Shown piece after piece: positions 5,439 through 9,632 of a stretch of 9,632 bases of DNA. The notes below the pieces were generated by a model that was given only the letters and a program-made list of their open reading frames with translations, did no database searches and had not been told where the DNA came from. Positions within the stretch are counted from its first letter, which is position 1. Every line of letters begins with the position of its first letter. A program made the position numbers and the translations under genes. Source of the stretch: Deltaproteobacteria bacterium (GTDB lineage Bacteria > Desulfobacterota > BSN033 > UBA1163); NCBI GenBank assembly GCA_016875255.1, contig VGRU01000135.1, forward strand, positions 1-9,632, given 5' to 3'.

Positions 5439-5586
5439 GCAATATTGATGATCTCGTAAAAAGTCCCTTTAGTCCTGGTTTTGTCATTCCGGCGAAAGCC
5501 GGAATCCAGTGTTTTCAATCGGTTAAGAATTCCTGGACTCCGGTTTTCACCGGAGTGACGACTTTTTACGATTCCATCAATATTGC
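5439..5586. repeat. MITE-like element with terminal inverted repeats downstream of sir2
   Basis: A 148-nt non-coding element. The ends match as perfect inverted segments: GCAATATTGATG (5439-5450) with CATCAATATTGC (5575-5586), and CGTAAAAAGTC (5455-5465) with GACTTTTTACG (5560-5570). Inside are two hairpins that are inverted copies of one another: ATTCCGGC-gaaa-GCCGGAAT (5486-5505) and ACTCCGGT-tttc-ACCGGAGT (5537-5556). The GTCATTCCGGCGAAAGCCGG type is a well-known dispersed intergenic repeat. It begins 8 nt after the sir2 stop; the structure may also end the sir2 transcript, although no clean U-run terminator is present. Confidence 0.85.
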
Positions 5587-5611
5587 AATCTTAAACTTAA
5601 GATGATATGAT
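5583..5611 (+). promoter_or_regulatory. Candidate extended -10 promoter for the ybeZ operon
   Basis: TTGCAA (5583-5588), a 17-nt spacer and TATGAT (5606-5611) preceded by TG at 5603-5604, an extended -10. The -35 lies across the right end of the MITE-like element, so the element may have created or completed it. Predicted start is near 5618, about 150 nt before ybeZ. Confidence 0.5.
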
Positions 5612-5779
5612 TTGAAAGAATGAGGTTCACCCCGTTAGAAATTCTATCGGGGCATTCAACCCTGTTGAAATTATTCTAAATTGTCGTGCAGCTGCAGCCT
5701 CCGGCCCAGAGGGCCTCTGGCCCGGAGGGAGCAGCGGGGAATCTTTTCTAACGGGGTAAAGGTTCTTATTTGAAAGAAT
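5610..5779 (+). repeat. Structured insertion flanked by 12-bp direct repeats, abutting the ybeZ start
   Basis: ATTTGAAAGAAT occurs at 5610-5621 and 5768-5779. Between them a perfect 13-bp inverted repeat, ACCCCGTTAGAAA (5629-5641) and TTTCTAACGGGGT (5745-5757), closes a region holding TTCAAC-cct-GTTGAA (5655-5669) and a very stable GC-rich hairpin (5698-5712 with 5714-5728, one mismatch, extended by GCTGC/GCAGC at 5691-5695 and 5731-5735). The right-hand direct repeat includes the TTG start codon of ybeZ. This looks like an inserted palindromic repeat with a target duplication, though 12 bp is long for one. As transcribed it makes a strongly folded leader for ybeZ. Confidence 0.6.
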
Positions 5780-6780
5780 CACTGGAAGCAACTGCCGGAA
5801 AGGTCATTTTTGATGATCTCCATCTTGCCAACACCCTTTTCGGCGTCCATAGCGAAAATTTAAGGCGCATTGCCAAGACGCTCGGTGTCAAGATCAGCGC
5901 CAAAGGCAATGCCATCACCATCCAGGGTGACGACCTTGATGTCGATCTCTCCAGGCGGGTCCTGAACGACCTCTATGGCCTTCTGAAAAAAGGCTACCCC
6001 CTCTTCCCCAATGATATCGACTATGCCATCCGGATGATCTCTGACGACCGGTCGGTCAACCTCGAAGACATTTTTCTCGATACCGTCTACATCTCCGCCC
6101 GCAAGAGGGTGATTACGCCAAAGAGCCTTGCCCAGAAGCGATATATCGACGCCATCCGGAAATACGATCTGGTGATCGGCATCGGTCCCGCAGGAACGGG
6201 AAAGACCTATCTGGCTATGGCCATGGCCGTGGCCTCACTCATGAAGCAGGAGGTGGAAAGAATTGTCTTGACCCGTCCTGCAGTAGAAGCAGGCGAAAAA
6301 CTGGGCTTTCTTCCCGGTAATATGTACGAGAAGGTCAATCCTTATCTTCGCCCCCTCTACGACGCGCTCCACGACATGATGGACTTTGACCGGGCTTCCC
6401 GGCTCATTGAGAAAGGGGCGATCGAAGTCGCGCCTCTGGCCTTTATGAGGGGAAGGACGCTCAACGACTCCTTCGTCATCCTCGACGAAGCCCAGAATAC
6501 AGGGCCGGAGCAGATGAAGATGTTTTTAACCCGGTTGGGCTTCAGTTCAAAAGCCGTGATCACCGGAGACATCACCCAGGTCGATCTTCCGGAAAATAAG
6601 GTCTCGGGACTGATCGAAATCCAGGGGATTCTCAAAGGAATAGAAGGAATCGAATTTGTCTACTTTTCGGACAGGGATGTGGTCAGACACCCCCTTGTTC
6701 AGGACATCATCAAGGCTTATGAAAGGGCGGAAGAGAGGCGCCAGCGTTCCAGGCAGCCGTCCTCTTCTGAAAAGGGATGA
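5770..6780 (+). CDS. ybeZ: PhoH-like (YbeZ) ATPase
   Basis: 336 residues. The N-terminal part (about 12-100: [20 protein letters not shown], then [14 protein letters not shown]) is the KH-like domain common to YbeZ-type PhoH proteins. The P-loop NTPase domain follows, with Walker A GPAGTGKT at 139-146, [16 protein letters not shown], Walker B VILDEAQN at 236-243 and [10 protein letters not shown]. YbeZ partners YbeY in rRNA processing and stress responses, and their adjacency here supports that assignment; its ATPase or helicase role is not fully settled. The start is TTG at 5770, with AAAGG 7 nt upstream; an in-frame stop at 5749-5751 and no ATG or GTG between leave no better choice. The stop overlaps the pgpH start by 4 nt (ATGA), indicating translational coupling. 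Confidence 0.93.
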   Translation: MKESLEATAGKVIFDDLHLANTLFGVHSENLRRIAKTLGVKISAKGNAITIQGDDLDVDLSRRVLNDLYGLLKKGYPLFPNDIDYAIRMISDDRSVNLEDIFLDTVYISARKRVITPKSLAQKRYIDAIRKYDLVIGIGPAGTGKTYLAMAMAVASLMKQEVERIVLTRPAVEAGEKLGFLPGNMYEKVNPYLRPLYDALHDMMDFDRASRLIEKGAIEVAPLAFMRGRTLNDSFVILDEAQNTGPEQMKMFLTRLGFSSKAVITGDITQVDLPENKVSGLIEIQGILKGIEGIEFVYFSDRDVVRHPLVQDIIKAYERAEERRQRSRQPSSSEKG

Positions 6781-9140
6781 TAAAAAAAATAGTTTTTAAA
6801 GATTTATTTCGTCGAATGTTCCCACGGAAAACAACCAATGGCCAAAAAGCCGGCTCGTGGGTGAATAAGTTCAAGGACCCCGGTTATCAAAAATGGTTCA
6901 TTGGCATTGGAACCGCTCTCATCCTCACCCTTCTTCTCTCCCCTTCACTTCAGTTGCCCCTCAAAAAATACAGAGCTGGAGACATCTCCACAAAGGAGAT
7001 CAAAGCAACTCAGGACATCCTTGTGGAAGATCAGAGATCGACTCAGGAAAAAAGGGCTGAAGCTGAAAGGTCTGTTCTTTCCGTCTATGACTACGATCCG
7101 GGAATTCTGATGGATGCGGAAAACCGGCTCCGAACGGCCTTCACTTCCCAAGCCCCATCCATAAAAAAGGAGGAGTGGGAATCCTCTTTCCGATTCACTC
7201 TTTCACAGAGGGAATGGCATATCCTGGAGAGGGAAAAATTTAATCCCTCCATCGGAGAAAATTCCTTAAAACTGATCACCCCTCTATTAAGGAGGGGGAT
7301 CATCAATGATAAAGACCTCCTCGACCCTGATGCGCTTAAAGGGATGTCCATCCGTAACATCCAGACTCGTGAAGAGAAAAGGGATGTCCCTCCATTTAAC
7401 TTTGTTGATTTGAAGGAGGTGAAAGCCCGGCTCCGGACCGATCTGAACCGCCTTTCCCCGAGCCTGGGGAGAGAGGTCGCTTCGCTCGTCTCGAAGATTT
7501 CGGAACAGTCTCTGAAACTCAACCTCACCTTCAACAAGGACGAAACCGAAGCGCGGAAGACAGATGCAAAGGCAAGGGTGAACCCTGTTTTCTTTCAAAT
7601 CAAAAGAGGAGAGGTCGTCCTGAGGGCAGGGGAGCGTGTCAAGGAGGAGCATCTCCTTAAAATCGATGCCCTGAAAAAGGCCCAGGAGAGGAGCCATATC
7701 TTCTCCATCCTTATTGGTCTGGCTCTGCTGACTTTTGTCGTTCTCGCCAGCCTGTATGAGTTCTCCACGAAAAACATCCGGAAGATCGCGCTTTCCACCA
7801 GGGACCTTCTCTTTTTCTGCAGCACGCTTCTAGGGGTGGTGGCATTTCTTAAAATCTTCCATCTCATCACCGATATTCTGGGCGGAGAATTTCTCGCTAT
7901 TCCCTCATCCTCTTATACTTATCTCTTCCCCATCGCTGCCGGGGCCATGTTGGCCCGGATCGTCATCAATTCGGAAGTGGCGATTGTCTTTGCCACTCTG
8001 GCCGGTTACTTCGCCGCCTCCATGATGGGAAACCAGCTCTTTCTCTTCATCTTCAACTTCGTTGGAAGCTTGATTGGCGCCCATAAGGTCGCTCGATGCG
8101 AACAGAGGTCGGTCCTCATCAAGGCAGGAGTCACCATTGGGGGAGCAAATGTCCTGATGATTCTATCTTATAACCTGATCGCCGGAACCTTCTTCAAGAT
8201 GACTCTGTTTTCTGATGTATTCATGGGTTTTTTAGCCGGGCTCCTCGCCTCTGTCCTGGTTCTGGGAATGGCTCCTATCATTGAAAGCCTTTTCGGTTAT
8301 ACCACCGATATCAAACTCCTTGAGCTGGCCAATCTGGATCATCCCCTTCTCAAGGACCTCGTCCTTCAGGCGCCTGGAACCTACCACCATAGCATCATTG
8401 TCGGAAGCCTGGTGGAGGCAGGAGCCAAATCGATTGCCGCCAATCCTCTGCTGGCCAGAGTCAGCGCCTATTACCATGACATCGGGAAGTTGAAAAAGCC
8501 CCTCTACTTCATCGAGAACGCAGGGGGCATGGAAAATAAACATGATCACCTCACGCCCACCATGTCCAGCCTCATTCTCGCCTCCCATGTGAAGGATGGG
8601 GTGGAACTGGCCCACGAAAACCGCCTTGGAGAACGGATCGTCCATATCATTCAGCAACATCACGGCACGAGCCTGATCTCCTATTTTTATCAGAAGGCCA
8701 AAGAGAAAGAGAATCCGGATATAGATGCGATTGATGAGAAGGATTTCCGTTATCCGGGCCCCAAGCCCCAGACCAAAGAGGCGGGGATCGTCATGTTAGC
8801 TGATGCCGTAGAGGCCGCCTCCCGTGCCCTCTCCGAGCCCACCCCTTCAAGGATTAAAGGGTTGGTTCAGCGAATCATCAACAACATCTTTCTCGATGGA
8901 CAGATGGAGGAATGTGAATTGACCTTAAAAGACCTCCAGAAGATCGAAGAGAGTTTCAGCCGGATTCTGACCGCTTACTTTCATCAGAGAATCGACTATC
9001 CACTTCTTCCCTCTCTGGAATCCAATAAGAAGAAGAACCATGAAGATCTGGATTCGAAATCGACAAAAACCTATCCCTTTAGACCAAAAAAAGATAAAAA
9101 GGGTGGTCCAAAAGATCTTGGCCAGCTTGGGACTTCCTGA
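6777..9140 (+). CDS. pgpH: PgpH-family 7TM-HD membrane phosphodiesterase (cyclic-di-AMP type)
   Basis: 787 residues in the inner membrane. Order: a short basic cytoplasmic start; a first membrane helix at about 41-60 ([15 protein letters not shown]); an extracytoplasmic 7TMR-HDED domain to about 305; a cluster of roughly six or seven hydrophobic helices from about 308 to 505 (for example [19 protein letters not shown] and [18 protein letters not shown]); and a cytosolic HD domain. Metal ligands are visible: TYHHSIIV (His537-His538), YYHDIGK (His567-Asp568), KHDHLTP, QQHHGT and [11 protein letters not shown]. PgpH hydrolyses cyclic-di-AMP to pApA in Firmicutes; homologues sit between ybeZ and ybeY in many other phyla, where the substrate is assumed. 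The final ~35 residues are Lys-rich low complexity and overlap ybeY by 101 nt. It starts at the ATG sharing 4 nt with ybeZ. Confidence 0.92.
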   Translation: MIKKIVFKDLFRRMFPRKTTNGQKAGSWVNKFKDPGYQKWFIGIGTALILTLLLSPSLQLPLKKYRAGDISTKEIKATQDILVEDQRSTQEKRAEAERSVLSVYDYDPGILMDAENRLRTAFTSQAPSIKKEEWESSFRFTLSQREWHILEREKFNPSIGENSLKLITPLLRRGIINDKDLLDPDALKGMSIRNIQTREEKRDVPPFNFVDLKEVKARLRTDLNRLSPSLGREVASLVSKISEQSLKLNLTFNKDETEARKTDAKARVNPVFFQIKRGEVVLRAGERVKEEHLLKIDALKKAQERSHIFSILIGLALLTFVVLASLYEFSTKNIRKIALSTRDLLFFCSTLLGVVAFLKIFHLITDILGGEFLAIPSSSYTYLFPIAAGAMLARIVINSEVAIVFATLAGYFAASMMGNQLFLFIFNFVGSLIGAHKVARCEQRSVLIKAGVTIGGANVLMILSYNLIAGTFFKMTLFSDVFMGFLAGLLASVLVLGMAPIIESLFGYTTDIKLLELANLDHPLLKDLVLQAPGTYHHSIIVGSLVEAGAKSIAANPLLARVSAYYHDIGKLKKPLYFIENAGGMENKHDHLTPTMSSLILASHVKDGVELAHENRLGERIVHIIQQHHGTSLISYFYQKAKEKENPDIDAIDEKDFRYPGPKPQTKEAGIVMLADAVEAASRALSEPTPSRIKGLVQRIINNIFLDGQMEECELTLKDLQKIEESFSRILTAYFHQRIDYPLLPSLESNKKKNHEDLDSKSTKTYPFRPKKDKKGGPKDLGQLGTS

Positions 9141-9498
9141 GGCCGAACTCAGCCTCCTGTTGGTTGACGACAGAGAGATTCAGGAATTGAACCATCGCTT
9201 CCTCGGCCGGGACAAACCCACCAATGTCCTTGCTTTCTCCATGAGAGAAGGGGCGTTTGCGTCACTCCACCCTCACCTCCTCGGCGATCTCGTCATCTCT
9301 ATCGAAATGGCCAAGCGCCAGTCGAAACAGTCAGGCATGAGCGAAATGGAGATGCTCACCCTTCTCCTGATTCACGGCATCCTTCATCTTTTAGGCTACG
9401 AGCATGAGGGGAACAAAAAAGATGCAAGAGAGATGGCCATCAAACAGAAAGAACTTTTCCAGAAATTCCGGAATGGTGGAATATTGGGTGATGAATAG
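9040..9498 (+). CDS. ybeY: Endoribonuclease YbeY, rRNA maturation factor
   Basis: 152 residues, the normal size. YbeY is a zinc metalloendoribonuclease for 16S rRNA 3'-end maturation and ribosome quality control. Seen: ELSLLLVDDREIQELNHRF (36-54), GRDKPTNVLAFSM, LLGDLVISIEMAKRQS, and the zinc motif HGILHLLGYEH with His112, His116 and His122. The frame overlaps the end of pgpH by 101 nt; the overlap seems real because [15 protein letters not shown] matches the usual N-terminal strand and helix of the family. Only a weak purine-rich AAGAAGAA precedes the ATG, so translation is probably coupled to pgpH. Together with ybeZ it forms the conserved RNA-processing pair. Confidence 0.95.
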   Translation: MKIWIRNRQKPIPLDQKKIKRVVQKILASLGLPEAELSLLLVDDREIQELNHRFLGRDKPTNVLAFSMREGAFASLHPHLLGDLVISIEMAKRQSKQSGMSEMEMLTLLLIHGILHLLGYEHEGNKKDAREMAIKQKELFQKFRNGGILGDE

Positions 9499-9632
9499 CC
9501 CTGAAAGAATACACCTAACCAGGAGGCATCCAAATTCTCCCGAAGTGTGATGGTCAAGCGCTAATGTGAACCCGTCCCCGATTTCCCTTTCTTCGAAGAG
9601 ACTTCATACTCAATCTGAGGTTCTCGAACCTC
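9499..9632. other. Window end with no supported gene
   Basis: This stretch holds an isolated CCAGGAGGCATCC with no start codon at a usable distance, and GTGAACCCGTCCCCGATTTC (9566-9585), a phrase resembling repeats around REP-associated transposases in related genomes (from memory). A perfect GAGGTTC-tc-GAACCTC palindrome (9617-9632) closes the window. A minus-strand frame enters from the edge and stops at 9561-9563 after about 23 codons; it could be the tail of a convergent gene but is too short to identify. Confidence 0.35.

Noticed and set aside
5439..5586. Considered a rho-independent terminator after sir2
   Set aside because: The hairpins are not followed by a U-run and the whole is better explained as a MITE-like repeat with terminal inverted repeats.
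8232..8663. Minus-strand frame of 143 codons antisense to pgpH
   Set aside because: It mirrors the HD domain coding region, whose metal-binding motifs are intact on the plus strand.

Overview
The window looks like chromosome from an anaerobic, moderately GC-balanced bacterium, most plausibly Desulfobacterota (Deltaproteobacteria), Nitrospirota or a neighbouring uncultured lineage. This is inferred from a tungsten-type aldehyde:ferredoxin oxidoreductase (AOR) with MoaD-like and rubredoxin partners, an archaeal-type phosphoglycerate mutase, the ybeZ-pgpH-ybeY order, and many short palindromic intergenic repeats of the kind common in those genomes. There is no rRNA, tRNA, CRISPR array, intact insertion sequence or phage gene.

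Left part (1-3840, all minus strand). Reading leftwards from a good sigma70-type promoter near 3806-3833, the order is: an AOR-family tungstoprotein (1982-3712), a small MoaD/ThiS-like protein (1502-1783), a MoaD-like domain fused to a complete rubredoxin (1016-1489), a nitroreductase-family flavoprotein (422-973), and the 5' part of apgM (2-280, cut by the window edge). The first four look like one redox module: aldehyde oxidation at a W-pterin site, beta-grasp accessory proteins, a one-electron iron carrier and a flavin enzyme. The rubredoxin part of the fusion has its own strong ribosome binding site and ATG, so it may also be made alone.

Middle (3713-5769). A gene-poor stretch of about 750 bases holds the AOR promoter, an inverted-repeat element and a second, rightward promoter (TTGACA-17-TAAGAT). 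That promoter leads through a leader of about 190 nt into a DUF2281-type antitoxin-like gene (4467-4661) and, 19 nt later, a Sir2 NAD-dependent deacylase (4681-5430). No MazF or PIN toxin is present. The 339-nt gap after sir2 is almost wholly two structured repeat elements, and a promoter for the next operon overlaps the end of the first.

Right part (5770-9498, plus strand). A tightly packed housekeeping operon: ybeZ (PhoH-like ATPase, TTG start), pgpH (7TM-HD cyclic-di-AMP phosphodiesterase family; 4-nt overlap) and ybeY (rRNA maturation endoribonuclease; 101-nt overlap with pgpH). The last 134 bases hold no supported gene.

Points most worth attention: the MoaD-rubredoxin fusion with an internal start, the absence of a C-terminal Gly-Gly in both MoaD-like proteins, AOR bracketed by two related inverted-repeat elements, the antitoxin-Sir2 pairing, and the repeat insertion that abuts the ybeZ start codon.
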